Positions 31,845 to 45,500 of a DNA stretch of 64,000 nucleotides are shown piece by piece (the first letter of the stretch is position 1; each line of letters begins with the position of its first letter). Source of the DNA: Edaphochlamys debaryana (lineage: Eukaryota > Chlorophyta > Chlorophyceae > Chlamydomonadales); NCBI GenBank assembly GCA_016858145.1, contig JAEHOE010000030.1, positions 682,001 through 746,000 of the forward strand. The letters are read 5' to 3'. The notes under the pieces are model-generated. The model had not been told where the DNA came from, did not search any database, and saw only the letters and a list, made by a program, of their open reading frames with translations. The translations under genes were made by a program, and so were the position numbers.

Positions 31845-34800
31845 CTACCTCTGGTGGATGGCGGCCGCGGGTCGGGCGGTGAGGCCCCCCATCATGAAGC
31901 CCGTTCCGCTGCCCTCGTGGCCCGGTGAGCCCTGCCCGCGAGCGCTCGAGCTCACGTTGACTCCACGAACCTGCACGAGCCACGCGCAAGCCAGGCGTCA
32001 GGTTCTGCCAGCAACAACCACACAGCGCCCCCGACCCACATCGTCAACCTTGAATCACGTGCACCCAGAGCCGCACTCACGCACCCCAAGCTTGACTCAC
32101 CGTCCACCGATCGACCCCCAGTGCATCCTGCTGCTGCCGGAGCAGGTCGTAGTCATTGCCGCCGTACCCCCGGGCGCCTGGCTTGCCAGTGCGCTTGGCG
32201 CCTGGAGCGCCAGGCTGGTGGGGCGGGACCACCTGGGGATGGGGTGAATTACGGGGTTTGGGTCAAAGGCACGGCGGACTAGGAAAGAGGCATGTGCGCC
32301 GTGCCACACAGCAGGAAGTCGTGCGTAAAGGTGGGGCAACAAGGGCACGGCTCGAGGCCGGCCGTGCATTAATGCGCAAAGGTGTATGGGGCAGAGCAGG
32401 GTTTCGACCTACCGGCGCGTTCGTGCCGTTGTCGTACACATATAGATCCCCGGGCGCCGCCACGATGCCGCCGCGGCCCGGGCGCTGGCGGGAGGCCGCG
32501 CCCTTGAGCGCGCCGCCGACCAGGCCGCCGCCGAGCATGTGGCCGCCAGCCGCCGCTGCTGCGGCGGCGTCAGAGCCCAGGCGATTACGCACCGCCATGA
32601 CCCCTTGCGTCAGCGCCGGCATCATGGTGGTGAAGAGCTGCAGCGCCGCCGCTGACGAGGCCTCGCCGTCAGCGCCGACGGAGCCGAGCAGCTGCTCCAG
32701 CCGCAGCTGGGGTTGCGCCGCCGCGGCGGCAGCGGCGGCGGCTGCCGCCGCCGCCGCCCGCTCCGCGCCGCCCTTACGCTCCCCGTTGTAGAGCCGGGAA
32801 AGCTGGGTGGTGATATAGCGAGACACGACAGGCGGCAGCGACGCCAGGGCCGCCGGCAGGGACCCGTCGCTGGGCGGCGTCGGCGCGCCCACGCCGTCCG
32901 TCAGGAGCTCCGCCGCGTTCAACAACACGTGGTGAAGCTCGGGCGGCAGCCGGGACAGGACCTCGTCGACCTGCTTGGCCGCCTCTAGGGCCTTGGGCGT
33001 TGCATCCGCATGGGACGACAGCACCCACTGGGTGTACGATGGCGGCGCCGCGGGGGCCATGTGGGAGAGATCCACCGGCGGCGCCAGCCCAGCCTGGGAG
33101 ATCCGCAGCTGCGCCATCTCCCTGGCTTGCTGCTGTTGCCGCTCCAACAGCTGCTGGTGGCGAAGGGGCGTGGTGGGGCTGGAGTAGGACCCGCCGCCGA
33201 GGACCAGGCCGTCGCCGGGGCCGCCGCCGGAGGGGCTGTTGGGGCCCGAGCTGCTGCCGTTGCTGAGGCCGCCGCCCACCCCCACCACGAGCTGCTTGCG
33301 GAGGAGGTGCGGGTAGCTGGGCTCGGCGGGGCCCTGCGGCAGAGCCATGCTCATGACTTGGGGGCTCACGGCCACGACCCCGGGACGGGCGCCGCCGCCA
33401 GAGGCCCGCTCGTTACCCATGCCGCCGCCGTTGCTAAGGCGCGTCCCTGCTGCGGCAGCCGCGGCGGCAGCAGCTGCTGCGGCGGCGGCATGGCCGTTGG
33501 AGCCGACGGCGGCGGGCGCTGACGACGGGCCGGCGGACTGGTAGGGAGACTGGAGAGATTGGGGACCGCCTTGCGGGTAGGGGCCCTGCGAAGACGGCCC
33601 CTGGGAGTATGCTCCTTGAGCCGACGGGCCCTGGTCTTCGCCCGGGTATGAGGCCGCCGCTGGCCCCGTCCCAGCACCACCCGGGGCAGAGCTTGGCGCA
33701 AAGCCAGGGGAACCGGCCCCTGCCGTCCCCGCCGCCGCCCCTGCGACGATTCCCAAGGCTAGCTGTTGTCCCAGAGAGCTGTACGCTCGCGCGCCCAAGG
33801 GCGAAGGCAGCTGGGTGGAGAAGGAGTGGGCGCCGGCGGCCCCTGCCCCCGCCATAGGGGACGACGGCCCCGTGCCCGTGCTCAGCCCGGGCGGCGTCGA
33901 AGGCCGGCCCGAGGGGCCCGTGAGGGGCGGGTGCGACGGCACGCTGCCGGCCCCGGGCGAGGCGGTGCCGGAGCCGCCGTGGCTCCCGCCCGACCCAGAT
34001 CGCCTCATGTTGCGCATCGAGGGAGACATGGCCATGGCCGCTGCCCCCGGGCTGTTGCCGGAGGAGCTGCCGGCCGCGTGCGTTACGATGGGCGGAAGCA
34101 GGGCCTCGCTGCCGCTGCCGTAACCGCTTCCTGGGCCGTAGCCACCGCCGGCTGCGCCCCCGGCGGCGCCGTAACTCCCGGCGCCAGCTCCGTAGCCACT
34201 GCCGGCAACGGCGCCGTAGCCGCCGCCCGGCGCGCCGCCGGGCACGCCGCCGCTGCCCGACCCGCCGCCACCGCTGCAGCCACCGCCGCCGGCGGCGGCG
34301 CCGCTTTTCGTACCGGTCATGACCAGGAAGGACTTGCGAGCGGCCTGCGGTTGGCCCTGGGGCCCGGCCAGGGCCAGGGCGGACGGGGAGCTGGACTCGG
34401 GCCCAAGCAGGCCCCCGCTGCCCGAGTGGGGCACGCTGCCGCCGCCGCCAACGGAGATGGACCCGGGCGGGGACATGCCGGCCATGTGCCCGGCGGCAAC
34501 CGAGAAGGAACCCTGCCCCGGCGGCGGCGGCTGCAGCGGTGCCAGGAGGCTACCTCCGTGGTAGAGCGCGGGCGGGGGCGGCGCGTAGGGCGCCGCCAGG
34601 TGGGTTGGGAGCCCTGGGTGGTGCATGTGGGGTGGGTGGTGGGCTGCTGGCCTGCCGTGGAGGGGCGAGCGGCCGTTGCCGTGAGGACCGCCGTGGCCGT
34701 GCGGGTGGTGGCCGTGCTGGGCGGTGAAGCCGGCGTAACCGAAGGTGGGGGCCGAGACGCGGTTGTTGCGGTTGATGTCCATGACGGCGACGCCCGAGTA

Positions 34801-35153
34801 CGGGTCGAAGCCAACGGTCACGGTGGTTGGGATGGACGAGACGGTCGGGCGCGGCCGGGCGGGCGCGTTGTGGCTGCTGGGGCTGGGCTGCGGCCCGGGG
34901 GGCAGCGGGTCGCGCATGCGCCGCCCCGGGGACACGGCACGCGGCTCCTGCGGCTGGACGATGGGCAGGGGCCGACCGTGGTACGGCGCCGGCGGCGGAG
35001 GCGCCGGCACCGGGGCAGGCTCCGGCGGCGGCGGAGCCGCCGCCACGGGCTCAGGCTCCGGCTCCACCGGCGCCGGAGGCGGCGGCGGAGCCGGCTCCGG
35101 CGCCTCCGGCTCTGGCTCTGGCTGCGGCTCAGGTTCCGGCTCGGGGGCCGGGG

Positions 35154-35185
<32 letters not shown>

Positions 35186-38100
35186 GGTGGGGCGCGCGAG
35201 GGCTCCGAGTCCACCGGGTGCAGGGAGGGCAGCTGCAGGGCCATGGCCCGCACCTCCGCCATCAGCTCCTGCAGCCGCCGGCACTCGTCGTGCACGCCCG
35301 TCAGCCAGCTGCGCCGCTTCTCATCCGCCTCCGCGGCAATCAGCGCCGCCACGCGCGCCTCCTCCGCCGCCACCGACTCTCGCGCCGCCAGAATGCGAGC
35401 AAACTCCTCGCGCAGGGCCGCGGTCTCCTCGGGACTGGCGCTGCTCTGCCACGCTTCGCGCATCCTCCGCGCGGCCTCCAGGGCCGTGCGTGCCGCCGCG
35501 AGGCGCTCCTGCGCCGCCTTAGCGTATGCCTCCAGCTCCGCCAAGCTCTCGGCCGGGAGTTCTGCCCCCGAGACGGACGGCTCTTTCGGCTCCTCAACAG
35601 TCGCCGCAAACGTCTGCACCGCACGCATAGCGACGGCTAGCAGGTGGGAGGCGGAGAGGGGCGCGGGCGGGGGCTGAGGTGCGGGCTCGGGGGCGGGCGC
35701 GGGCTCGGGGGCGGGCGCGGGCTCGGGTTCCGGCTCGGGCTCGGGCTCAGGGGTGGGCGGGCGCGGCAGGATGATGGAGTCGGGGTCGATGAGGGACTCG
35801 GCGGCGGAGGCGGCCACGGAGGCGGCGGAGGCGTGGGCCTCGGCCTGCGCCATGGCGCGGAGCCCCTCCTCCGCCTGCTGCTTTAGCTCCTCCTGCGGGG
35901 GTAAGTGGCGGGGACGGAGGCAAGAGGTCAGGAAGGAGGGAGAATGTAAAAGGAAGAGGGCAACACCGGCGCCAAAAGGAGGAGGGCGACACCGGCGCCA
36001 AGTGAAGCGGCGCAGAGCGCCGCGCAGAGCTCCGCTGCCGCCGCTGGCCCCACGCTCTCGATCCGCACGCGCAGCTCGTGTCCGCAGTCCCCTGCAGCTG
36101 CCGTCCGCGCCCCCCGGCACCTGTCTCCGCAGCTCCACGAACCGCGCCAGCTCCTGGATGGCCTCGTCCAGGCGGGACTGGCGGAACGCAATCTCGCGCC
36201 GGGCGTCCACCTCGAGCTGGGGTGGGTGGGTGAGCGGGTGAAAGGGAGGGAGGGAGGGCTGCATCAGAGCCACTGCCCCAGGTTGCACCCACGCCTTGGC
36301 ACCGGGCCCGAGGCACTTGACGGCCTGGATAGGCGTCCCTGGGCACCGCACCGCCCTACGCCCCGCCACCCCTCCTGCAGCCCCACGCCCCTCCCGTACG
36401 CCCCTCACCCACGACCCACAGCCCACCTCCTGCAGCTCCTTCAGCAGCTCGCTGTCGTACGCGCCGCCCTTCTGCCGCTTCTCCTCCTCGGCCGCCAGCA
36501 GCGCCGCCAGCCGCGCCTCGTCCCGCTCCGTGGCCCGCAGCGCAGCCAGGCGGGCCTCCTTCTCCAGCACCCACTCCTCCTCCCCCATGATCAGGGCGGC
36601 CATGAGCGCGTGCTGCTCCACCTCCTCCTCGTCCTGGCGGTTGGAAGACGGTTAGGTGGTTGGCGTCAGTCGGTTCGGACAGGCGGTTGGTGAGCTGCCC
36701 TGATCTGTGCCGCCCCTCTACAACCCATCTGCCGGTGCCTTGGCCCCAGGCATACACTTCCTACGATATCCAAGACCCCGCACCACCCCCCGGCCCCCGT
36801 CCCACCTCCGCCTCCTCCATCTTCCGCTCCAAGACCTCCTCCGCCGCCATCAGCTCCGCCAGCCGCTCCGTCTCCTCCTTCGCCGCCATATCCTCCGCCA
36901 GCCGTACGCACTCGTCCTCGATCATACGCAGCGCTGCGCGCCGCCGCTCCCGCTCCGCCAGCCGCGCCGCCGTCTCCGCCGCCGCCGCCGCCACCGACGT
37001 CGCCAGCGCCGCCAGCGCCCCGGCGGCGTCAGCGCAGTCCGTCAGCAGGCGGCTCATGGCCGGGCTGGCGCCTGCCGCCGCCGCGGCGGCGGCGTCGAGC
37101 CGCTCCTTCTGCAGCGAGAGCGAGGCGGCGGCCTGCGCGAGGCGCTGTTGCTCTGCGGACTGGGCCCAGGCGCGAAGCATGGAGAGCTGCGTGTGCAGGT
37201 CGGACTGGGCGGCGATGGCCGCCAGTTTGGCGGCGTGGGCCGACGTGTAAATGTCGCGGGCGTTCTCCAACCGCTCCGCCGCCGCCGCCACCAGCTTCTC
37301 GACCATCAGCGCCGCTTCGTCGTACAGTACGACACGGCTGGCGGCGGACTTGGCGTCGGCGTCGGCGGTCTTGGCGTCCGCAGCGGAGCCGACGGCCTTG
37401 GCGGCGGCGGCACGGTCAGCGGCGGCGGCGGCCGCCGTCGCGGCCTCGATCGCGACCACAAAGCTGTGCAGCTGGTCGTCCCGTAACCCTTCGACGTCCT
37501 GTACGGCAGCTTCCAAACCGCTCAACGGTACCGAAACCAACGGTACTGGCGGCCCCTGGTCCTCGTGAACGCTGACGTCGTCGGACACGTAAGCGGCGCC
37601 GCCGTCGCCCACGCTGCCGTCCGCCGACGTCGTGCCATCGCGAGACGTCTTGGTGCGGGATTGCAGCGCGCCATTATGCCCCAACAGGCTCTTGCTGCGG
37701 ATACTGAGTCGCCAGTCGGAACGCGGCGGCTTGCCGCCGCCGCCAGCGCCGCCGCCGCTCCCGCGCATGCTGTTCGCGCCGCTGCCGCCGCCGGAGCCGC
37801 CGCCAGAGCCGCCGACGTCGGCGTCGCCGCCGAGCCCGAGCAACTCCGCAGCGTCCGCCAGGTCCAGACCCATGTGCACCTTGCGTGATCGGACCTGGGA
37901 GGGGGTGCTGGTGCCCACGGCGCCGCTCTCCGTTTCCTCGCCCAGTGCGAACGACTCGTAGTCCACCACGTGCTGGCCGCCGCTGTCCGTGGCGCCGCCG
38001 CCTTCCGTCGCGCCGCCGCCCTCGGTGCCGCCACCATCCCGGTTGCCCGAGGTCATGGAGTGGCCGCCTGACGCGGAGTGGCCCTCGGCGTTGGTCACGC

Positions 38101-40691
38101 GCTTGCGGGGTGCGGTCTGTGGGGCCTGAGGAGGGAAGGATGGGCAGAGGCAGGGGGGGCGAGGGGACTTGTGAGGAGAGGGTGAGGGGGCGTGGGGAGT
38201 GGAGCAAAGGATTAGGAAGGTGTGAGAGTATGGATCCCAGGCCAGGCCGGGAAGCCGAACCCCCCCGGGAAACCGGGAAGGCGCGGACTCACGGTTCCCC
38301 AGGTTGGCAGGGTGGCGGAGGGAGCGTTAGAGCAAAAGGGGAAGAAGGGGCGGGGGCGGGGCTTGAGAGAGCTCTGAGTTGCCGGGGTCGGCCCCACATC
38401 GGTACCCCGCCGTGCGCCCACCCGTCCGACAACACTCGACGCACCGGGCCCGACCCTGGCCCCAAACTAGGCCCACACATGCCCATTCTCACCGGGCCCA
38501 TGAGGCGTGGTGCCGTACCGAACGTGTATGAACCAGATGCCGTCGCCGTGGATGGCCTGTGCGGCATGAGACGGGGGTGAGATTGGGTTGAAACTCCTCT
38601 GACCGGTTATCTGGGGCTGCCAGTACAGTCCCGTGCCCCCTGCCCCTCGCGGCCGCACCGTCCCTCTCCAGGCACACGCACCTCTCCCCCGAGACAGAGG
38701 ACAGGCGGCGGGTGCGACTGTCGCCGGCCTCGTCCACAATAGGAGGCGCGGCGCCGCCCTTCTTGATCTGAAAGGGTGGGGTGGCGCAGACGCACGGAGG
38801 AAGGCAGAAGGAGCGTCATCGAACATCTTCGAGCAAGGGGACAGTCCTGCGGACCTTCTCCTTGTGCACCTTGTGCTCCCCCATTACACATCAATACGGA
38901 GCCCGCTGTTGTCCGGTTACACACGAGCCGCGGCCTCCCCCGCTCACCACCGGCTCCAGTTTCCTGCTGACGCTGATGCCGAAGGCCGCACGCCCCGCCT
39001 TGCCCTTGTTGCGCCGCTTCTCCAGCCACTTGGCGTAGGCGGTCGTGCCCTGCTTGCCGCCCGCGCCTGGGGAGCGGAAGGAAAGGTACAGGGCTCGGGT
39101 TGGGGTACCGTGAGGCCACGCCAGGGCTGAGGCAGGCCCCCTCACAAGACCTAGCAAGTTGCGAGTGCATCGCCTCCGTCCCTCGCCGCACGCACCGGCG
39201 TCTGCTGGGGCCGGCTCCGACTCAAACGTGTCTCCCTCCTCGCCCTCCGTCTCTGCGGCCGAGGGCTCCGCGCCCGGCAGCTTGGGCGCGCGGGAGTCGC
39301 TCGAGGGGTACTGCGGGTGCGGGCGGGGCATTTCAGGGGGGAGGTTAGGGCAAGGCTTGACGGGACACCTCACCGCAGGCCAAGAACATTCCCAAAACCC
39401 GGCCCCGCGTGCTCCCCTCGTCCGGCGGCGGCAACAAGCCTCCACTAGCAATAGCGCCCCCTGCATCCATCCTCATAGCACCCTTCCACACATTGAAGTA
39501 CACCTCCCCGTACCTGCACCCAGTTGGCCTCCTTGGCGACCTTCTTGAGCATCTCACGAATGAACGCGCGACGCTTCAGCTTCTCCTGTGTGGGAGCGGA
39601 TACCGAGAGCGACCGCCAGTGGGCGTTCAGACCGTGCAGCCCAGAGCGCGTGCTCTCGTCTCATCCCGCCCTGCTGCGTGAGCCCTGACAACGCCTACTG
39701 CCGCGTTCTGCCGCATTCTCGGTCACTGAACGGGGCCCGTCCCCAACATCCCGCGCACCTTCAACCCTATGGGTGTCCTGTACGAAACCTGTCCACGCCC
39801 CAACAAAACCCCCCTCCCCGCTCACCCCGAATTGCTCTGCATCCAGCTTCATGTGCACCTCCTGCCGCCGGAGCGCCAGCAGCTGCGGGCAGAGGGGTAA
39901 GGCGCAAAACGTGAGAGAGGAGCATCAAGCACGGTTTCTTGTTGAGGAAAGCGTCCTTGGCCGCAAGCATTGATGCAGCATTGTGGAGGGTGACGGCCAC
40001 GCAGCCAAGCCACACCTGCACCTGCTACCTGCAGCCCTTCGTCCCGCCGTCGGGCTCTACTCCCACCGGCCCACCGCCAGCAGAGCGCACAATGGCATCG
40101 CCCCTCACACTGCCCCTGCCCTGCCACCACGGCCCTCACCTCCATGCCCAGGCGCACGTGCACGTCGTAGGAGAAGGGCTGCAGGGCGGCCTGGGCGGTG
40201 GCCTGCGCGACGCGGAGTAGAGGAGAACAGGGGTCAGTGCGGTGGACTGGGCAAAAGCGAGTCCGTGCAGGGCACGCCCGTATGCGCTCCATATCCACAG
40301 GTCGTACCAATCCAGTCCTTCCCTGACACAAGGCAAGCCTGCCCTGGGGGCAGCACTTACACCAGCCGCCAAGCCTCCAGGGAATACCTTCCCCCTCGCA
40401 TCACCCCCTCGACAGGCCAGCACGCAGACGCAGACCCAGCACCCTTCCTTGGGCCCGACCACGACCCCGCACGCGTGCAGACTCAGCATAACCCCATCAA
40501 GCTCTCTGCCATATTTCTCTGTTCCGGCGCCTTGTCCCAGTGGAGGATGCTGCCGTACGCTGCCGTACCTGTGTGCGCTCCGTGGTGGTGAGGACCTCGG
40601 GGTCGAGGCCGTCGGCCTCGCGCTCCCGGAGGGCCTCCCGAGCCATCTCCAGCGTGTCGATGGGGTCCTGGAACCCCGCATCTGGATCCAT
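31845..40691 (-). CDS. 2006-residue low-complexity, coiled-coil-rich protein, unassigned
   Basis: Fourteen phase-consistent exons: 40569-40691, 40140-40202, 39826-39882, 39514-39585, 39196-39310, 38948-39066, 38682-38767, 38493-38556, 36806-38125, 36427-36633, 36121-36216, 32413-35892, 32101-32232, 31845-31931. The N-terminal third has charged helical segments (DTLEMAREALREREADGL, KLKRRAFIREMLKKV, AYAKWLEKRRNKGKAGRA). Exons 9-12 hold long Ala/Glu/Arg helices with ALAALLAAEEEKRQ-type runs. Two Pro-Glu repeat tracts lie near 35680-35755 and 35030-35200. There is a short His/Gly stretch (QHGHHPHGHGGPHGNG), a large Gly/Ser/Pro-rich region, and polyalanine runs near 33440-33490 and 32700-32760. 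The C-terminus ends FMMGGLTARPAAAIHQR. I recognise no catalytic domain. A structural, cytoskeletal or ciliary scaffold is plausible from composition, but unproven. The terminal exons were placed by splice phase. Confidence 0.78.
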
Positions 40692-42533
40692 TTTCGTTGC
40701 GGTCTGAGGATGAGGGTTTGAGCGGCTGCGTGAGGAAGGGGTCTGAGCTGGGAGATTTGCGGGGGGTTTTGGGCAGGGTATGCGGAGGGAGTATTGAGTC
40801 CCCACGACCACGGCTCATCCTTTTAGGGTGGGCTGAAGGGTCGTCGGAAGGAATGGCTTTTCACCCCCGGATGGACGGACGCGAGCAGCATGGCGTGTGG
40901 TCCACCTTGCGGTGAGAGAGCACGTGCGTGGGTGCTGGGGTGCTGGGTGCTGGGCCAGCCGGCCCCTACCACGCCTGCGAGTGGCCACCGCGGCGAAGTC
41001 CTTCCCCCCGTCCCGCTTCAAGCCCCAGTGGACCAAGCGCCCGCTCAAGGGCAATCGTGCAGACCCCACCGCGTGCGCAGCCCGTGCGCATGGGCAACAT
41101 GAAGGCGAGAACATCAGCCCTTCGCTGCAGAGAACCCCACCTGTACTTCCTCTGAGACTCTGCTTTAAGTCCTTCAGTTCCTGCTCCCCTGAGGTCCACC
41201 AAGCAGCGTGGTCCGCCAGCAACGGGGGCAGGCCGCTCCCACTGCTGGCTTCGTTCTTCCTTCTCCGTCCAGAAGCTATCAGCTAGTAGCTAGCTGTAGA
41301 ACGGGCCCTATTGCAGGCCCGTGTGAACTTTTGAGCGCCATGCCTTCGAGGCGATGATGCTGCTTTACGCTTGCTGAGCAGGCCTCAGTTTTTGGTAATG
41401 AGCTAGCTTAAGGACGCCTATAAACCACTGTGCCCTGTAAACAGGGTCGCTCACGGCAGGGCAGCGCCCAAACGCCTTGTGTTTACGGTGGGCCTATCGA
41501 TTGTTTAACAAGCGACTATGGTACTGTGTTGACGGAGAATCGCCAGACAGCGACTGAGACGCCCGAACACGCCGAACACGCACACATGTACTTCGGTCTG
41601 GCGGCCCCCGCCGTCCCCCCGCACGCCCAACGCAAGGCTCGGCAGTCGCGCTGCCCTGGCGCAATGCTTCCGTTATGAATACGCCCCGGACAAAAGGCGC
41701 CCCGTTAGTACTATGCATAGCACTCCGGACCGTATGACACTTCTGCCGACGCTTCCCGCGACATGGCTGCGACCATCGCCGTGTCATGCCTTCAACTCCT
41801 CCTCGAGACACACATGGGTCGGGCCAAACAGCAAGCAGCGCTAGGGCAGGCCATGCAAGCACAAATATCACTCGACCCGCGGCCGTTGTCGTCGCTCAGG
41901 CCTCCTCGCGACCCACTACCGGCAGTACCGCCCCGACAGCCAACACACCGCGGCACAAAGCCGCGTTGGTGGTCTTGACTCCCATCAGCCTACGTTGCCA
42001 GTTAGCCACTCTTGCCTCTACCTCCGCCATCACTACCGCCCGGAATGAACTCACCGGCTACATTATGCCTCTGTTCAGGGGCATACACACCTCAAGGCAC
42101 CTCCCTGAGAGTCAGCGGAAGACACACACAACGTAACCTCCACTACTCGCACCGCCCGGGCTTGTGGCCAGCAGGCAACAATGCATGCCCATAATGCTTA
42201 CGGTGTGCCCCTTGTTGTGCAGCTCGGCAGTGCAGGAGGACCGAGCCTATCAAGTCTCGGGCAAGTATCATCCCTCCCCTCCCCATCCCTCCCACCTTCC
42301 CAAGCCTTTGTCTCGCTACGTACCCGCGGGCAACGCGGCCCACACAGTGTCCACAAGACGCCGCCAGATGTGGCGTCAACCGCAGGCGGCCCAACCAGCA
42401 AGGAAGCAACCTCCACCAAGCGACTGCCTGGGCCACCCGCTTCCCCCTCAGGCGCTGCACTCGACGAGCTTCCAGGCAGTGGGCCCGCCCTTGAGCCACC
42501 GCAGAGTCGGTGGCCCGGTGCTGCGTTTGACGG
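40692..42533. other. Intergenic region upstream of the 2006-residue gene and downstream of LRR copy B
   Basis: Nothing codes convincingly here. A hairpin ACGGGCC/GGCCCGT with an 8-base loop lies at 41301-41322. The region just above 40691 should carry the promoter of the large minus-strand gene. Confidence 0.45.
41301..41322. repeat. Small inverted repeat (7-base stem, 8-base loop)
   Basis: ACGGGCC at 41301-41307 pairs with GGCCCGT at 41316-41322. No T-run follows, and its function is unknown. Confidence 0.4.
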
Positions 42534-45500
42534 TTAGCAGTAGTTCGTCGGGCGCAGCTCGAGGATACTAGGTAGACCCCGTTGCTTCACAAGTTTGTTG
42601 ACTCTCTCCTGCAGAATGTATAAGTCCTCGGAGACATCGCTGTCGCAGTTGAACTCGATCTCCACCAGCAGACCGGCAGGGACCCTCTTCCAGAACTCGT
42701 CATACTCGGAATCACGGCCCCACGTACAATCGGACAGCCTGAACACCTCGGCCCCGGCCGCAGCGCCAGCGCTTGAGGGCCCAGCCTGGCCGTCGGAGGC
42801 AGCGGTGGCAGCGGCTGCGGTGGCGGTGGCGGCCGCCGCTGTGAAGAGCTCGATCAGCTGTCCAGCGGTGGCGGCCACAGGCACTGGCTCCCCTTCGGAC
42901 CACATGTGCTCGACACACAGGTTCAGCATGCGCAGCCGGGGGAGCCGCCCCAGGCAGGTGAGGGCGGGGAACGAGAAGACCCCTGCCTGCAGCGACAAGT
43001 GCTGCAGGGCGGAGGTGGGGCAAGGGAGGCGAGCGTTATGGTGGGGTAAAGAAGCAAGCTTAGGCAAGCTTAGTCCGCTAGGTCTTGGAGTGAGTCTTCG
43101 GGTACGCAAACCTGTCCCAATACAAAGTCAGCACTTCAAGCCCAAGCCCGGCGCCCAAGCCCCGCCCACCTGCAGGCCCGGCATGCTGTCCGCGATGACC
43201 GCCAGATCCGGCGGCGCAAGGCCAATGCTCCTGAGCACGAGTTTGTTCGGCTGCAGAGCCCCAAGCGCCCGCAGCCACCGGGCATGCCTGGGCGCCTCGC
43301 CCCAGCCCCCGTCGGACGCCTCCCCCTCGCCACTCTCCCCATCCCGCCCGGAAGCTCCAGGCCCCTCGTCCTCCTCGCTGCCCCCGGTCTCCTCGCTTCC
43401 CATCTCATCAGGTCCCTCGGCGGCACAGCCTAGCGGGGCCAGGTCTGCGCAGGTGGGCGAGTGCCGCTTGCCGGGCCCCGCCGCGCCTCCTGCGCCGCCG
43501 CTGCTCGGCCCATCGCCGATGCCCGAAGGGCCCGTGCCACCGCGGCTGGGGCCAGGAGCGTCGCCGTGGCTCCCGACGCCCCCCTCCTCGCTGCCGCTGT
43601 CACTGCCACCGCTGCTGTCCTCGCCGCTCTCCTCGTCATCTGAGGTGAGGTTGTCGGCCATGCCGCCGTCATCGCTGCTGATGAGGCCATCCAGAATCCA
43701 GGCGGCTGCACCGACGGGCAGCAGCGGTGCTGGAGCGAAACGCCGTAGCCCGTCGCCGTAGCTCACCTGCGGGTTGGGTGGGAGGAGCCCTCGGCGTTCA
43801 CGTGTACTCCTCTAGCAGGGCATAGCCGCACATCACACACAGCTTGTGCCATAACCCGGGCGCATACCCTGCCTCACCACCAAAGCTGACCGACGGCGCC
43901 CTGCACCACTGCCGGTCCACACCAGCCTGCCCGCCAGGAAGGCTGCGGCCGCCACCAGCGCCTCCGCCGCCTCCGGGAGCAGGTCGTGGTCCGGGCTGAC
44001 GTGGGCGCCCGGGATGAGGGACAGGAGCACGTCCTCGCGCATGATTGTGCACGCCGTCCCTCCGACAGACACCTGGGAAAAGGATGGGTGCAGATGGAGT
44101 TGAGAGCCAGGGGCTGGAACGAAGGCGGCAAAGGGCAGCAGAGCTGGCAGACCTTCACGTGCATCCGGGGCGCAGGCTCCGCTCTACCTTCCTCGCACCG
44201 CCCTCTGCGCCTTGCGCCACAGACCCTGGCCCTATGTACCTTGGGCAGCCCCGCCGTTGCGGGCCTGAGGCTCGACATTACGCCGACGGACATGACGCCC
44301 CACACCCACAGCTCCTGCAGCCCCGGAGGCAGGGGCAGGGGCGGGGCGGGGCCCTGGGGCTCCGGTGGGTCTGTGTCAGCATCGCCTATGTCGTAGTACA
44401 CATTTCGCCACCTCCATGAGGTCCGGTCCGCGCCACGCTGAGTGATGAGGCTGGGCACCTGAGGCCAGCGACGAAAGGGGGAGTAGACCTCAACTACGGA
44501 TGCCCCTGCGGCTTGTGCCCTTCGTTTATGCACTGGAGGTGAGTCGAGTAGCGGTCAACTTGCAAGCCCATATCAGTGATGGTCACAAGGCCCTTTCGGG
44601 CCCATAAGCCGACGCCCCCGTCTCCCCCACTTGCCTGCAGCCGAGTCAGCACCGTCAGACGCTCCAGACCGCGGACCTCCATCTCGCCATCGCAGCCGGA
44701 CAGATCCACATCCACCAGCCTCGGAAGGTGCGCAAACGCCTCGAGGCTGGCGGGGCCCTCGGCGTCCTTCTTACGACCGGACCTCCAGCTGAGCTTGAGG
44801 TGGGTAAGCTCTGTCAGCGGCCCAATCAGCATCGGCACCAGCTCTCCAAGGCAGCCCATGCCCAGCTCGAGCGAGCGCAGCTGAGTCAGGGACGCCAGGG
44901 TGCTGACGTGGGCCGCCTCCAGCGCGCCGCGGTGCCACGATAGCGACAGGGACGTCAGGGCGGAGGCGGAGGGCAGCGCAGACCAGAGCTCGGGCGGCAT
45001 GCGGCACTCCGTGAGCTTGAGCCCTGGCAGCCCAGCCGCAAGAAGCTGCAGCAGGCTTGCGACGGCCTCCGGGCGAAGCATTGGAGTAGCATCACCGGGC
45101 GACAACGGTGAGGCTCAAGAGGGGTCGGCGCCGTCCAGCCACAAGGTGCGAAGGGACGGCATCGCGGCACTTGCAGCGCTGGCGACGGCTGGTGTCAGCT
45201 CCGGTGCCCACAGCGTGAGCTCAGAGGTGGGCAGGCGGGAGGTGGAGGTGGCGCAAGCCGCCGAAATGGACAGCAGCAAAGCCTCGCTGGAAAGGGTTGA
45301 GGGCAAGTGGCGCAGAGGAGGGGTCACTGGCCAGGCGAGCAAGCACGCGGCGGTCCCACTGGCAGGTGCGTATGGTTGTCATTAGGAATACCAATGCATT
45401 TTGAGCTTACGTTGAGGGCGTGCTTGAGCCGGAGGAGGTGCAGGCTGTCGGCCTGCGAGACCGCGGAAGATGGGGATGTGTTTGGCACGGAGGATGGACA

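Noticed and set aside
33766..35640. 624-codon open frame on the plus strand
   Set aside because: It lies antisense to the Pro/Glu/Ala-rich exon of the 2006-residue gene. Its composition is the mirror of that exon, and it has no splice or domain support.
45115..45117. Selenocysteine recoding of the TGA in LRR copy B
   Set aside because: Green algae do make selenoproteins, but the family has no Cys at this place and the paralogs lack the codon. I see no reason to expect a SECIS element.
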